Notes: generated from the letters alone by a model not told the origin. A DNA stretch of 63,460 nt from Caryophanales bacterium UBA3375 (GCA_002359095.1 DEQD01000007.1:1-63460), one strand, 5' to 3'; numbered from the stretch's first letter, positions 8,783 through 18,258 are shown. Numbers and translations: made by a program.

Positions 8783-10070
8783 TATTATCCTTAATAAATT
8801 TATCCATTACTTCAAGTGCTCTAGATGCATATGCTTCTTTTCTTTCCTTTTTTTTAACTCTAGTTTCTAAATCTTTTATAATTCCAAAGTTAACATTCAT
8901 TGGCTGAAAGTTATTAGGATCAGCATGAGTTATATAATAACTTAAAGCACCAATTGCTGTTTCTTGGGGAAAAATTAACATCTCTTTATTTTCTAAATAT
9001 CTTTGCATATTAATTGCTGCATTAATTCCACTACTAGCACTTTCTATATAACCTTCAACACCTGTAATTTGCCCTGCAAAAAATATATTTTCTTTTTGTT
9101 TTAATTGATAGTATTGGTTTAATAAGATAGGTGAGTTAATATATGCATTCTTATGCATAACACCATATCTTACAATATTTGCATTTTCTAATCCAGGAAT
9201 TAAACTAATAATTCGTTGTTGTTCACCAAACGTTAAATGTGTTTGAAAACCAACAATGTTATATAATGTTTTAATTGCATTATCTTGACGAAGTTGTACT
9301 ACAGCATATGGACGTATACCATCTGGTGTTTCTAATCCTACTGGCTTCATCGGACCAAATAGTAGCGTTTTTTCACCACGCTGTGCCATAACTTCAAATG
9401 GCATACACCCTTCAAACACTTTTAATTCAAAATCTTTTGATTCAACACATTTAGCATTAATTAACTCATTATAAAATACAGCAAACTCTTCTTTAGTCAT
9501 AGGACAGTTGATATAATCAGCTTCCCCCTTATCATATCTTGATTTAAAATAAGCCTTATTCATATCAATTGAATCAAACTCAATAATTGGTGCTGCAGCA
9601 TCAAAAAAGTAACAGAAATTTTCACCTAACTCTTTAGAAAGAGTTTTGTGTAAATTATCAGAAGTAAGTGGACCTGTTGCAATAATAGTAGGTTCATCAT
9701 CTAAATTTGTATATTCTTCATGAATAATATTAATATTAGGATGATTCTTAATCTTATCAGTAATATATTGACTAAAACCTTCACGATCAACAGCTAATGC
9801 ACTTCCAGCAGGAACTTCATTAGCTTTGGCAGCTTCTATTACTAATGAACCTAACATTTCCATTTCCCGTTTTAGTAAACCAGGAGCAACATTAACGTCA
9901 TTACTTCTAAGCGAATTAGAACAAACTAACTCTCCAAACTTATCAGTTTTGTGAGCTGGAGTGCTTTGTTTTGGTCGTTGTTCATAAAGGTCAACCTGAT
10001 ACCCTTTATTAGCTAAATACCAACTAGCTTCACTACCAGCTAAACCTGCTCCGATAACTTTAACTTTCAT
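8769..10070 (-). CDS. trmFO: methylenetetrahydrofolate-tRNA (uracil-54-C5)-methyltransferase TrmFO
   Basis: TrmFO makes ribothymidine at U54 of tRNAs using methylene-tetrahydrofolate and FADH2, the Gram-positive alternative to SAM-dependent TrmA. The FAD-binding GxGxxG is at the N-terminus (VIGAGLAGSEAS), and conserved motifs GLLKREMEMLGSL and VCSNSLRSN are visible. Length is 433 residues, as usual. A GGGGAG site precedes the ATG. It starts about 50 nt after the parB stop, beyond a hairpin terminator, and overlaps xerC at its 3' end. Confidence 0.96.
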   Translation of the reverse strand: MKVKVIGAGLAGSEASWYLANKGYQVDLYEQRPKQSTPAHKTDKFGELVCSNSLRSNDVNVAPGLLKREMEMLGSLVIEAAKANEVPAGSALAVDREGFSQYITDKIKNHPNINIIHEEYTNLDDEPTIIATGPLTSDNLHKTLSKELGENFCYFFDAAAPIIEFDSIDMNKAYFKSRYDKGEADYINCPMTKEEFAVFYNELINAKCVESKDFELKVFEGCMPFEVMAQRGEKTLLFGPMKPVGLETPDGIRPYAVVQLRQDNAIKTLYNIVGFQTHLTFGEQQRIISLIPGLENANIVRYGVMHKNAYINSPILLNQYYQLKQKENIFFAGQITGVEGYIESASSGINAAINMQRYLENKEMLIFPQETAIGALSYYITHADPNNFQPMNVNFGIIKDLETRVKKKERKEAYASRALEVMDKFIKDNIELH

Positions 10071-10090
10071 TTCTCCCCTTTAATAACAAC

Positions 10091-10122
10091 AAAATAAGTA
10101 AAAATGATTTTTTACTTATTTT
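10091..10122 (-). terminator. terminator-like hairpin overlapping the parB stop
   Basis: A perfect 14-bp stem pairs 10091-10104 with 10109-10122 around a 4-nt loop. The parB stop codon (10121-10123) forms part of the stem. On the minus strand the stem is followed by a T-rich run. The stem is almost all A-T, so efficiency is uncertain. Confidence 0.55.
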
Positions 10123-10978
10123 ATACTAAATTTAATTGTTCTAAAATATTTTCTAATTCTTCTTCAGAATTAAATTTAAATTCAATGCTTCCTTTTTTAT
10201 CACCATTAATAGATACTTGAGCATTTACTTTTTCTCTAATCATTTTTTCTAGACGTTTATTTCTAGCATTATTAATTTCTTTACTTACTTTTGGTTTTAC
10301 TTTAACACTTGGTTTACCTTTAGCAACACTTGCTAATTCTTCTGCTTGACGAACATTTAAGTTGTTTTTTATAATATCATCAATAATTTGTTTTTGTTTA
10401 GACTTATCTTCAATATTAATTAAAACTTTAACATGTCCCATTGTTAATTTACCTTCTTCTACTAAATCAAGAGTTTCTTCATCTAGTTTTAATAAACGTA
10501 AAATATTTGCGATATGAGAACGAGATTTACCTACTTTTTTAGCTACTTCATCCTGAGTATAATTTAAGTTATCAATTAAACTTTTATAACTTTTAGCTTC
10601 TTCAACTACACTTAAATCTTCACGTTGAACATTTTCAACAATTGCTACTTCCATCATTTGTTGATCATCAAAATCATAGACAATAGCAGGAATTGTTGAT
10701 AATCCTGCTAATTTAGAAGCACGATATCTTCTTTCTCCTGAAATAATTTCATAACCAATAATACTTTGTCTAACTAAGATTGGTTGAAATACTCCATTTT
10801 CTTTAATCGAATCTGATAATTCCTTTAGTGCTTCTTCATCAAAGAATTTACGTGGTTGATATGGATTTGGTTTTATATTTTTAATATCTAATTCTACTAC
10901 TTCATGATCATTTAATTCTTCCATATTTTGTTTAATCAAATGATCAAGTCCACGACCTAAACCTTTTTTCTTACTCAT
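10121..10978 (-). CDS. parB: chromosome-partitioning protein ParB (Spo0J)
   Basis: ParB is a CTP-dependent clamp that loads on parS sites near the origin, spreads, and recruits SMC. The N-terminal CTPase half is intact: NPYQPRKFF (about 39-47), ENGVFQPI and the ParB box GERRYRASKL (about 77-86), plus the arginine-containing ENVQREDLS. The central helix-turn-helix and a C-terminal dimerisation domain follow. Length is 285 residues. I chose the ATG at 10978, which has GAGGTG upstream and overlaps parA by the 8-nt ATGAGTAA. Confidence 0.96.
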   Translation of the reverse strand: MSKKKGLGRGLDHLIKQNMEELNDHEVVELDIKNIKPNPYQPRKFFDEEALKELSDSIKENGVFQPILVRQSIIGYEIISGERRYRASKLAGLSTIPAIVYDFDDQQMMEVAIVENVQREDLSVVEEAKSYKSLIDNLNYTQDEVAKKVGKSRSHIANILRLLKLDEETLDLVEEGKLTMGHVKVLINIEDKSKQKQIIDDIIKNNLNVRQAEELASVAKGKPSVKVKPKVSKEINNARNKRLEKMIREKVNAQVSINGDKKGSIEFKFNSEEELENILEQLNLV

Positions 10979-11738
10979 TATCAATCACCTCTTTTCCTAA
11001 TTCTAAGTAATCTATAGCACCATTACTTCCTGCTTCATAATAGATAATTGGTAATCCATAACTTGGTGCTTCAGCAATCTTAATATTACGTCTAATTTTT
11101 GTTTTAAATAAATAATTAGGTAACATATCTTTTAATTCATCATATACTTCTTTACTAAGTGCAGTATTACTTTGATACATTGTTACTAATAAACCTTCAA
11201 TCTCTAATTGTTTATTTGTATAACGTTGACAATATCTTATAGTTTGTAGTAATTGTGCTAACCCTTCTAGAGCATAGAATTCCGCTTGAATTGGAATTAA
11301 TACTGAATTAGCCACACTTAATGCTTCCACTGTTGATTGGGATAATGATGGTGGACAATCAATTAAAATATAATCATATTTTTCTTTAAGTGTTTTTAAT
11401 ACATAACCTAGCAATGATTCTTCATTAACACTTAAATCAATTTGTTCAATTACTTCACTACCAGCTAAACACGATAAGTTCTTAAACTTAGTTTCAATTA
11501 CATATTCATTAATTAAGTCTTCATTAAGATTTTGTTGTAATAAATCAGCAATACTTCTTCTTTGCTCTTTTACTTCAACCTTATCTATTCCTAAACCTTG
11601 AGTAGCATTAGCTTGAGCATCAATATCTACAATTAATACTTTACGCCCATAATAACCTAATACCGCACCTAGATTAATTGTTGTTGTTGTTTTACCTACT
11701 CCACCTTTTTGGTTAGTTATTGCTATTATCTTTCCCAT
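10971..11738 (-). CDS. parA: chromosome-partitioning ATPase ParA (Soj)
   Basis: ParA/Soj is a deviant Walker-type ATPase that binds DNA as an ATP dimer and works with ParB in origin segregation and control of initiation. The Walker A motif with its signature lysine reads KGGVGKTTT near residue 11; Walker B appears as ILIDCPPS. Length is 255 residues. Its ATG lies inside the last 26 nt of noc in a different frame and has AAAGGA upstream. parA and parB are coupled by an 8-nt overlap. Confidence 0.96.
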   Translation of the reverse strand: MGKIIAITNQKGGVGKTTTTINLGAVLGYYGRKVLIVDIDAQANATQGLGIDKVEVKEQRRSIADLLQQNLNEDLINEYVIETKFKNLSCLAGSEVIEQIDLSVNEESLLGYVLKTLKEKYDYILIDCPPSLSQSTVEALSVANSVLIPIQAEFYALEGLAQLLQTIRYCQRYTNKQLEIEGLLVTMYQSNTALSKEVYDELKDMLPNYLFKTKIRRNIKIAEAPSYGLPIIYYEAGSNGAIDYLELGKEVIDNE

Positions 11739-12552
11739 CGTTTAATCCTTTCAATTTTAATAAAAATACATAATCTTTACGATCTACCCCATGTGATAAT
11801 TCAATATCTAGTTTAGGAAACGTTTGTTTAATCTCATGTAATGTTTTTTGTAATTGATAATGAATTTCATCAACTATTGTTGCAGTTTCTGGAAGTACAT
11901 AATCTTTATTATCTTTAACGCGCTTAATATTTAAATTATCTCTAATTCCTACTTCTTTACCTAGAAGTTCATCAACCATATCATCAGTTTCTTGTACTGA
12001 TAAATTTTTCTCTAAAATTTTTAAATATACTACTAGAGCTTGATTTTGAAAATCTTTTTCTTTTTCTAATTTAAGAATTGATCGACCATGACGTTCTTTT
12101 AATCTACCATCTAAAATTGCTCCCTGTATTTTAACCGGCAAATTAAGTAGTCTAATTTTATTAGAAATAGCACCTTGAGTTTTATCTAAAATATGTGCTA
12201 ATTGTTTTTGTGTAACATTAGATAATTGCATATATTCACTATATAACAATCCTTCAAAGATTGGATTTAACTTCTCTTTTTTTAAAGTATTTTCAATCTT
12301 TTTAATTAATCCTTCAACTTCACTTGATTTAATACTAATATTAATAAACTGTTCATGTGTTTCTTTAGCAAACCATAATAAATCTTCACGTGATGTTACT
12401 ACATAACCTTGTTCAACAATTTCTGCTGGACAACTATATTCATCACTACGATTATAATAGATTCTAATTGCTTTTTCTCTTTGTTCTTGGTCTAAATCTA
12501 AATTCTTATTAATAACTCTTAGTGTAGATACTCTAAAAATAAACGTGTTCAT
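11713..12552 (-). CDS. noc: Noc-like nucleoid occlusion protein lacking a normal ParB N-terminal domain
   Basis: Noc is a ParB paralog that binds chromosomal sites, associates with the membrane and blocks Z-ring formation over the nucleoid. The helix-turn-helix is clear at about residues 113-138 (TQKQLAHILDKTQGAISNK) and is followed by the family segment LKERHGRSIL. However, the first 90 residues do not show the ParB box (GERR) or the CTP-binding arginine motif found in ordinary Noc and in the ParB next door. The position between rsmG and parA is exactly that of noc in Bacilli, which supports the name. Biochemistry is likely altered. Confidence 0.78.
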   Translation of the reverse strand: MNTFIFRVSTLRVINKNLDLDQEQREKAIRIYYNRSDEYSCPAEIVEQGYVVTSREDLLWFAKETHEQFINISIKSSEVEGLIKKIENTLKKEKLNPIFEGLLYSEYMQLSNVTQKQLAHILDKTQGAISNKIRLLNLPVKIQGAILDGRLKERHGRSILKLEKEKDFQNQALVVYLKILEKNLSVQETDDMVDELLGKEVGIRDNLNIKRVKDNKDYVLPETATIVDEIHYQLQKTLHEIKQTFPKLDIELSHGVDRKDYVFLLKLKGLNDGKDNSNN

Positions 12553-12560
12553 ATTTCTCC

Positions 12561-13247
12561 TTATAAAGGTTTTTTCTTAATTTGTCCAAAATTACGTGGA
12601 TACTTTTTATCCGTTTCTTTATTCTTTTTACATACCACATTAATTCTTTTACCTTTATTATCTAATAAATCAATTTCACTCTCACTAACAACACTAGCAT
12701 TTAATTGTTTTAATGCATTTGTTGCTTGTTTTACTTCTTCACTTCCCTTAACTCCTTTAAGAGCAATAAAGTATCCTCCTACTTTAATACTGGGTATTGC
12801 TAATTCTAATAATATATTTAATTGAGCAACAGCTCTAGATACAATTACATCAAATATTTCTTCTACATCTTCCATTCTTTTATTAATAATTACTACATTA
12901 TCTAATTCTAACTCATTAACTACAATTTGTAAAAAATTAGTTCTTTTAGTAATTGGCTCAATTAAATATATTTTTTTATTAGGATATTTAATTGCAAGTA
13001 CTATACCAGGAAATCCTGCTCCACTTCCTAAATCAGCTAAATTATCCCAATTAATCTTTTCTAAATCACTACAAATTGTTAATGAATCATAAAAGTGTTT
13101 TAAATATACTTCCTCATATTCATCAATACCTGTAAGATTCATTACTTTATTATATTCTTTTAATAATGATGCATACTTATCTAATTGCTTTATTTGTTTT
13201 TGATTTAAATTAAAATCATTAATCGTTGCTTCTACATATTTATGCAT
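12561..13247 (-). CDS. rsmG: 16S rRNA (guanine-527-N7)-methyltransferase RsmG
   Basis: RsmG (GidB) methylates N7 of G527 in the 530 loop of 16S rRNA using SAM; loss gives low-level streptomycin resistance in other bacteria. The SAM motif DLGSGAGFPGIVL is at about residues 70-82. The 228-residue length is a little below the usual 240. It begins on the TAATG that ends rpe. In most Firmicutes rsmG follows mnmG and mnmE near the origin; here rpe precedes it, although noc-parA-parB follow normally. Confidence 0.95.
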   Translation of the reverse strand: MHKYVEATINDFNLNQKQIKQLDKYASLLKEYNKVMNLTGIDEYEEVYLKHFYDSLTICSDLEKINWDNLADLGSGAGFPGIVLAIKYPNKKIYLIEPITKRTNFLQIVVNELELDNVVIINKRMEDVEEIFDVIVSRAVAQLNILLELAIPSIKVGGYFIALKGVKGSEEVKQATNALKQLNASVVSESEIDLLDNKGKRINVVCKKNKETDKKYPRNFGQIKKKPL

Positions 13248-13882
13248 TATCTTAAACTAGTAATTCTTTCTTGATAATCATCACTATTAAATACATAACT
13301 TCCTGCTACAAGAATATCAGCATCTTCAACCTTATCTCTTGTAGAGTTATTAACTCCCCCATCAACATTAATAACATAATTGTAATTATTTTCTTCTCTT
13401 AATTTAACTAAATGTTTAATTCTATTAGTAGAACTTTCTATAAAACTTTGTCCTCCAAAACCTGGATTTACACTCATAACTAATACTAAATCAATTTTAT
13501 CTAGATATGGAGTTAATAAATCTAAATCCGTATCCGGTTTAATGGCAATTCCTACTTTCTTATTATTACTTTTAATGATATCAATAATATTGTTAATATC
13601 TTCTTTTATTTCTAAATGAATTGTAATAATATCACTACCAGCATTTATATATTCTTCTAAATACCTAGTAGGATTAGAAATCATTAGATGAACATCTAAT
13701 ACTTTATTAGTTTTAGTTCTAATACAACTAATTAACTGATAACCAAATGTTAAGTTATTAACAAAATGTCCATCCATAACATCTAAGTGTAAATATTCAC
13801 AATCAGTATTGTTTAATAAATTAAGTTCATTTTCTAAATTAAGAAAATCACATGCTAATATACTAGGGGAAATTATTTTCAT
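13247..13882 (-). CDS. rpe: ribulose-phosphate 3-epimerase
   Basis: Rpe interconverts ribulose 5-phosphate and xylulose 5-phosphate in the pentose phosphate pathway. The TIM-barrel metal ligands are visible (HLDVMDGHFV near residue 35, HLMI and HLE further on), as is the glycine-rich MSVNPGFGGQSF phosphate segment. I moved the start to the ATG at 13882, which has AAGGAA upstream and gives the canonical N-terminus MKIISPSILACDF; a longer open frame into rsgA has no support. The length is then 211 residues. The rsgA-rpe order is standard in Firmicutes. Confidence 0.95.
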   Translation of the reverse strand: MKIISPSILACDFLNLENELNLLNNTDCEYLHLDVMDGHFVNNLTFGYQLISCIRTKTNKVLDVHLMISNPTRYLEEYINAGSDIITIHLEIKEDINNIIDIIKSNNKKVGIAIKPDTDLDLLTPYLDKIDLVLVMSVNPGFGGQSFIESSTNRIKHLVKLREENNYNYVINVDGGVNNSTRDKVEDADILVAGSYVFNSDDYQERITSLR

Positions 13883-13883
13883 A

Positions 13884-14726
13884 TTATTCCTTATTATTTT
13901 GTAATTCTTGATAATTGTAATATCTAATATCAAACATCTTTGATTCACCTAAATGTTTTTTAACATTACAATCAGGTTCTTTTAAATGATAACAACCATT
14001 AAAACGACACCCACTACTTAACTGATAAAAGTCGATGTATAAATCTCTTATTTCTTCTTTACTTAAATCTAAATCTAGTGAAGAAAAACCTGGTGTATCA
14101 ATAATAAAACCATCTTGATATGGATAAAAAGTTAATTCTCTTGTTGTATGTTTACCACGATTAAGTGCTTGTGATATCTCTTGTGTTTTAATATTAACAT
14201 CAGGAATTAATTCATTAATTAATGTTGATTTACCAACTCCTGATTGACCAGTAAAGATAAACTTTTTATCCACCAATTGTTGTTTAATTTTATCTAAATC
14301 TCGATCTTTGTAATAAACATTATAACCTAAACTTTGATAATAATCTAAGCTTGAGATTATTTCTTGTTGTTCTTCTTTTTCTAATAAATCCATTTTAGTT
14401 ATTACAATATTTATATCTAAGTTATTATCTTCCATCAGTAAGATCAACTTATCTAATAACATATAACTAATTTTAGGTTCTATTGCTGAAAAGACTAATA
14501 AACTTGCATCAACATTAGCTACTAAAGGACGTTTTAATTCATTAAATCGTTCTTTAATATCAATTATGTAGTTTTGATCCATATCAATTACTACATAGTC
14601 TCCTGTAATGATTTTTTGTTTGTTTAATTTAAGTTTCTTACTGGCTCGACATTCGATAATTTCATCATCTACTAAACAGTAGAAAAATGATGATTTAGCA
14701 TTAACTACTAACCCTTCTTTATTCAT
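13884..14726 (-). CDS. rsgA: ribosome small-subunit GTPase RsgA
   Basis: RsgA is a circularly permuted GTPase that checks and releases late 30S precursors. Motifs occur in the permuted order: G4 as TKMD, then G1 as GQSGVGKST, then G3 as DTPG. An N-terminal OB domain precedes them and the C-terminal zinc site is present as CRFNGC...H...EPDC. I place the start at 14726, where ATGAATAA overlaps the prkC stop and AAGGAAG lies upstream, giving 280 residues. Co-transcription with the kinase gene prkC is typical of Firmicutes. Confidence 0.95.
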   Translation of the reverse strand: MNKEGLVVNAKSSFFYCLVDDEIIECRASKKLKLNKQKIITGDYVVIDMDQNYIIDIKERFNELKRPLVANVDASLLVFSAIEPKISYMLLDKLILLMEDNNLDINIVITKMDLLEKEEQQEIISSLDYYQSLGYNVYYKDRDLDKIKQQLVDKKFIFTGQSGVGKSTLINELIPDVNIKTQEISQALNRGKHTTRELTFYPYQDGFIIDTPGFSSLDLDLSKEEIRDLYIDFYQLSSGCRFNGCYHLKEPDCNVKKHLGESKMFDIRYYNYQELQNNKE

Positions 14727-16419
14727 TACTACTTCCTTGGGTTTCTTGTTCTTCATTTGTTTGTGGTGTTGGACAAGGACCTGTTGAAATCGATACAGTA
14801 ATTTGATCTCCAACATTTAACTCAGTATCATGGCTAACACTTTGTGAAATTACATGATTAGCAGCCACACTGTTATTACATGTAGATTCATAAGTAATTG
14901 AAATTACGTTTTCTCTAGCCCACGCATCTACTTCATTTTTACTCATATTGCTAAAGTTTGGAACTTTAACTTTGGCTTTACCACCACTTACCATTAAAGT
15001 GATTGTATCTCCTTGTTTAATTTGTGCACCAGCATCAGGGAATTGACGCAGGATTACATCTTGTTTTTGGTCACTAGTTTCATATTGAATTTCTACTTTG
15101 TATCCCTCTTTTTCAAGTTGAGCTTTAACATCTCCTGCTAATTTACCAACATAGTTATCTAATATTTGTTGTTCTTTACCTTTAGATACATATAAAGTAA
15201 TTGGCGTTTTATTATTTACAGCATCCCCTGCTGGTGGTTCAGTTTTAATTACTTTATCTTGTTCAATTTCATCACTAAATTCTTCAACAATTGATATATT
15301 TTCTTGTGGGATACCAAGTGTTGTTAATTGTGTTAATGCATCTTGATTATTTTCATTAACTAAATCAGGCATCTTAATTTTATTTTGATGAGCAACAATT
15401 AATAAACCAATTGCTACTACTAATAACGTAGCTAAAACTCCAATAATAATCCGACGTTGTTTTTTCTTAGCCGTTTGTTTTTTATTTTCTATTTCTTTAT
15501 ATTGACTTAAATCAATTTTTTCAGCACCAATATCAATAGTTTTTTCAATTTCATCATTTTTTAATAAATCATCTTCTAAAACTAAAGGTTCAACATCAGC
15601 ATTATCTGGATTAAAGACATTATTTAAATCATCTAACATCTCTTGAGCACTACTATATCTATTTTCTAGCTTCTTAGCAGTAGCTTTAATAATAATATTT
15701 TCTAAACTCTGCGGAATATCACTTCTTTGAGCAACAATAGATGGCAATGGTTGACTCATTTGTTTAATCATAATATATGAAGCTTTTTCTCCAGCAAAAG
15801 GAACTTGTGTTGTACACATCTCATACATCACAATCCCAACGGCATATAAATCAGATTGTGGTGTTAGATGTTCACGATTTAAAATCTCTGGTGCAATATA
15901 TTGAGGTGTACCCATTAATGACTGTGTTCTTGTCACTTCTTCATCTAAGATATCGGCAATTCCAAAATCAGTAATCTTAGGATTTTTATTTTCATCTAAT
16001 AATATATTTTGACTCTTAATATCTTTATGAACAACTCCACGTTCATGAGCATGTTTAATTCCTTGTAGAATTTGTTTAGATAACTTGACAATCTCATCAA
16101 CTGGAATTGGTGAACAAGTTTTAATATAATCTTTTAATGTCATTCCATCAATATATTCAGCAACAATGTAGTGAAGATTACCATCATCACCAACATCATA
16201 AACTCTTACAATATTATCATCATCTAAACGTGATAAAGTTTGAGCTTCACGCTTAAACTTTTTCACTTTACGATCATCAATATTTTCTTTTTTAAGAATT
16301 TTTAAACTTACATTACGATCTTCTTTTTGATCATGAGCTAAATATACGTTTGCCGTACCACCTTCACCGATTTTACGAATGATATGATAACGTTTTCCTA
16401 TAATCACTTGCTTTTCCAT
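14719..16419 (-). CDS. prkC: Ser/Thr protein kinase with three PASTA domains (PrkC)
   Basis: PrkC is a transmembrane Hanks-type kinase that senses muropeptides or lipid II through PASTA repeats and controls wall synthesis and germination-like responses. The cytoplasmic kinase spans about residues 8-270: glycine loop GEGGTANV, Lys40, catalytic HKDIKSQN near 131-138 and DFG at 151-153. A positively charged stretch precedes a membrane helix at about 324-343, and three PASTA repeats (about 347-552) follow outside. The catalytic loop has HKD where HRD is usual, a tolerated change. It begins right after prpC, its phosphatase partner. Confidence 0.95.
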   Translation of the reverse strand: MEKQVIIGKRYHIIRKIGEGGTANVYLAHDQKEDRNVSLKILKKENIDDRKVKKFKREAQTLSRLDDDNIVRVYDVGDDGNLHYIVAEYIDGMTLKDYIKTCSPIPVDEIVKLSKQILQGIKHAHERGVVHKDIKSQNILLDENKNPKITDFGIADILDEEVTRTQSLMGTPQYIAPEILNREHLTPQSDLYAVGIVMYEMCTTQVPFAGEKASYIMIKQMSQPLPSIVAQRSDIPQSLENIIIKATAKKLENRYSSAQEMLDDLNNVFNPDNADVEPLVLEDDLLKNDEIEKTIDIGAEKIDLSQYKEIENKKQTAKKKQRRIIIGVLATLLVVAIGLLIVAHQNKIKMPDLVNENNQDALTQLTTLGIPQENISIVEEFSDEIEQDKVIKTEPPAGDAVNNKTPITLYVSKGKEQQILDNYVGKLAGDVKAQLEKEGYKVEIQYETSDQKQDVILRQFPDAGAQIKQGDTITLMVSGGKAKVKVPNFSNMSKNEVDAWARENVISITYESTCNNSVAANHVISQSVSHDTELNVGDQITVSISTGPCPTPQTNEEQETQGSSNE

Positions 16420-17145
16420 CTATTCCCTTTCTACTCCAATAATACTAACATTATCGCGTCCATCTTTAAAGTTAGCTAATTTTAATAACATCTCAACACG
16501 TTCTTCAAGCGGTTTATTGCTACACATAATGTCATTAATTTCATGTTCACTAACAGGACCTGTTAATCCATCACTACAAAGAATGAATCGACATTTTTCA
16601 GGAATTTTAGCTGATAATGTTTGTAGAGTTACATTTTTACTTGTTCCTAATGCCTGTAATAATACATTTTTAAATTTAGAATTTTGTGCCTCTTCTGGCG
16701 TAATTGTTTTAGCATCAAGCATCGCTTGTACTAAAGTATGATCATGAGTTAGTAATCTAATACTTTTATCGGTAATAAAATAGATTCTACTATCTCCGAC
16801 ATGTCCAATATAGATTTGATCACCACTAAGTATCATCATACTAAGTGTTGTTCCCATATTATTATATTCAATTTCTAATAATGATTTTTTATAAACTTCA
16901 TTATTAGCATGATTGATAACTCTTTCTAGGAATTCACGATAATCAACATTTTCTTCTAAAGCTAAGAATTCATTTTCAACAATTTCTTTGACCATATTAC
17001 TAGCAACTTCACCAGCATTATGACCACCCATTCCATCTGCAATTAAGAATAAATAATCTCCATATTTATTGTTAGCAACTAATATAGCATCTTCGTTTTT
17101 TTCACGAGTAGGACCAATATCTGTTATTGCATGATACTTAATCAT
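16420..17145 (-). CDS. prpC: PP2C-family protein phosphatase PrpC
   Basis: PrpC is a metal-dependent Ser/Thr phosphatase that reverses phosphorylation by PrkC. The PPM/PP2C signature residues are present: the N-terminal DIGPTREKNEDA, LIADGMGGHNAGE near residues 33-45, the GDSR motif near 120, and the C-terminal DGRDNVS with its metal-binding Asp. Length is 241 residues, typical for the bacterial short form. It overlaps rlmN by 8 nt (ATGATTAA) and prkC starts immediately after its stop, so kinase and phosphatase should be made together. Confidence 0.96.
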   Translation of the reverse strand: MIKYHAITDIGPTREKNEDAILVANNKYGDYLFLIADGMGGHNAGEVASNMVKEIVENEFLALEENVDYREFLERVINHANNEVYKKSLLEIEYNNMGTTLSMMILSGDQIYIGHVGDSRIYFITDKSIRLLTHDHTLVQAMLDAKTITPEEAQNSKFKNVLLQALGTSKNVTLQTLSAKIPEKCRFILCSDGLTGPVSEHEINDIMCSNKPLEERVEMLLKLANFKDGRDNVSIIGVERE

Positions 17146-18172
17146 TGTTATGCTTATATCTTAATTGCCCACAAGCACCATCAATGTTGCTTCCTTTAGA
17201 ATAGCGGATTGTTGTTTGAATATGATTATCCTTTAATACCTTAGCAAAGTCATTTATTACATTTTCTTTACTTCTAGAATAGTTATATTCACTTACTGCA
17301 TTAAATGGAATTAAATTTACATGTACATTCATTCCTTTAAGTAGTTTAGATAACTCGATAGCTTCTTGTTTATGGTCATTAACATCATTAATCATAATAT
17401 ATTCCATACTAACACGACGATTAGTCTTATCAATATATTTATTGATTGCTTCCATTAGTTTTTCAACTGGATAAGCATTATTAATTTTCATAAGTTTACT
17501 TCTAAGCTCATTATTAGGAGCATGAAGTGAGACTGCTAAATTAATTTGCTTATCAAACTCACTAAATTCTTTAATCTTAGGAACGATACCACTAGTACTA
17601 ACTGTAATATGTCTAGCACCAATGTTAAGTCCCTTATGATCATTAATGATATTAACAAATCCCAATACATTATCAAGATTATCTAGTGGTTCACCTATTC
17701 CCATTACTACTACATGTGATACACGCTCATCTCTTGGTTTTAAGATACGCGAAAAATGTAGAACTTGACTAACTATTTCTCCTGCACTTAGATTACGTTT
17801 AAATCCACCCAAGTGTGAAGCACAAAAACTACAACCAATACGACAACCAATTTGTGAAGTTACACAAACACTATACCCATATTCTTGTTTCATAAGTACT
17901 GTTTCAATAACTTCTTCATCTTCTAGAGCTAATAATACTTTAATTGTACCATCGACATCATCTTCTTGTTGTTGTACTAATTTAGGGATAATAATTGGAT
18001 AATTATTAGCCATAAATTCCTTAGTTTTTGCATCTAAATTAGTCATTTGTTCATAATCAGTAACTAGATGAACATATAACCATTCCCATATCTGTTTAGC
18101 ACGAAAAGAAGCAATATTATTTGCTTCTAGTATGTCTTTTAATTGATTAAATTCTAAGTCAAAAACATTCAT
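17138..18172 (-). CDS. rlmN: dual-specificity rRNA/tRNA A2-methyltransferase RlmN
   Basis: RlmN is a radical SAM enzyme that methylates C2 of A2503 in 23S rRNA and A37 in some tRNAs. The iron-sulfur cysteines appear as CRIGCSFC near residues 106-113, and the mechanistic cysteine is in the C-terminal GACGQL. I choose the ATG at 18172 with GGGG just upstream; the longest open frame starts at a TTG that overlaps the promoter -10 region, so it is unlikely. This gives 344 residues. It is the first gene of the rlmN-prpC-prkC-rsgA-rpe run. Confidence 0.96.
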   Translation of the reverse strand: MNVFDLEFNQLKDILEANNIASFRAKQIWEWLYVHLVTDYEQMTNLDAKTKEFMANNYPIIIPKLVQQQEDDVDGTIKVLLALEDEEVIETVLMKQEYGYSVCVTSQIGCRIGCSFCASHLGGFKRNLSAGEIVSQVLHFSRILKPRDERVSHVVVMGIGEPLDNLDNVLGFVNIINDHKGLNIGARHITVSTSGIVPKIKEFSEFDKQINLAVSLHAPNNELRSKLMKINNAYPVEKLMEAINKYIDKTNRRVSMEYIMINDVNDHKQEAIELSKLLKGMNVHVNLIPFNAVSEYNYSRSKENVINDFAKVLKDNHIQTTIRYSKGSNIDGACGQLRYKHNND

Positions 18173-18193
18173 GCATCCCCAGACATTTTTACT

Positions 18194-18207
18194 ATTATAG
18201 TATACCA
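18194..18207 (-). promoter_or_regulatory. probable promoter of rlmN and the downstream operon
   Basis: On the minus strand TTTTGGTATACT gives an extended -10 (TGG then TATACT, 18199-18207), and an overlapping TATAAT occupies 18194-18199. Both lie about 22-35 nt upstream of the chosen rlmN start. No convincing -35 is visible. The element closely resembles the one before ftsZ1 at 31229-31237. Confidence 0.6.
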
Positions 18208-18258
18208 AAATTTAACAAAGAAAAACATCATATTTATCAATAATGAATTAAATTTGAC

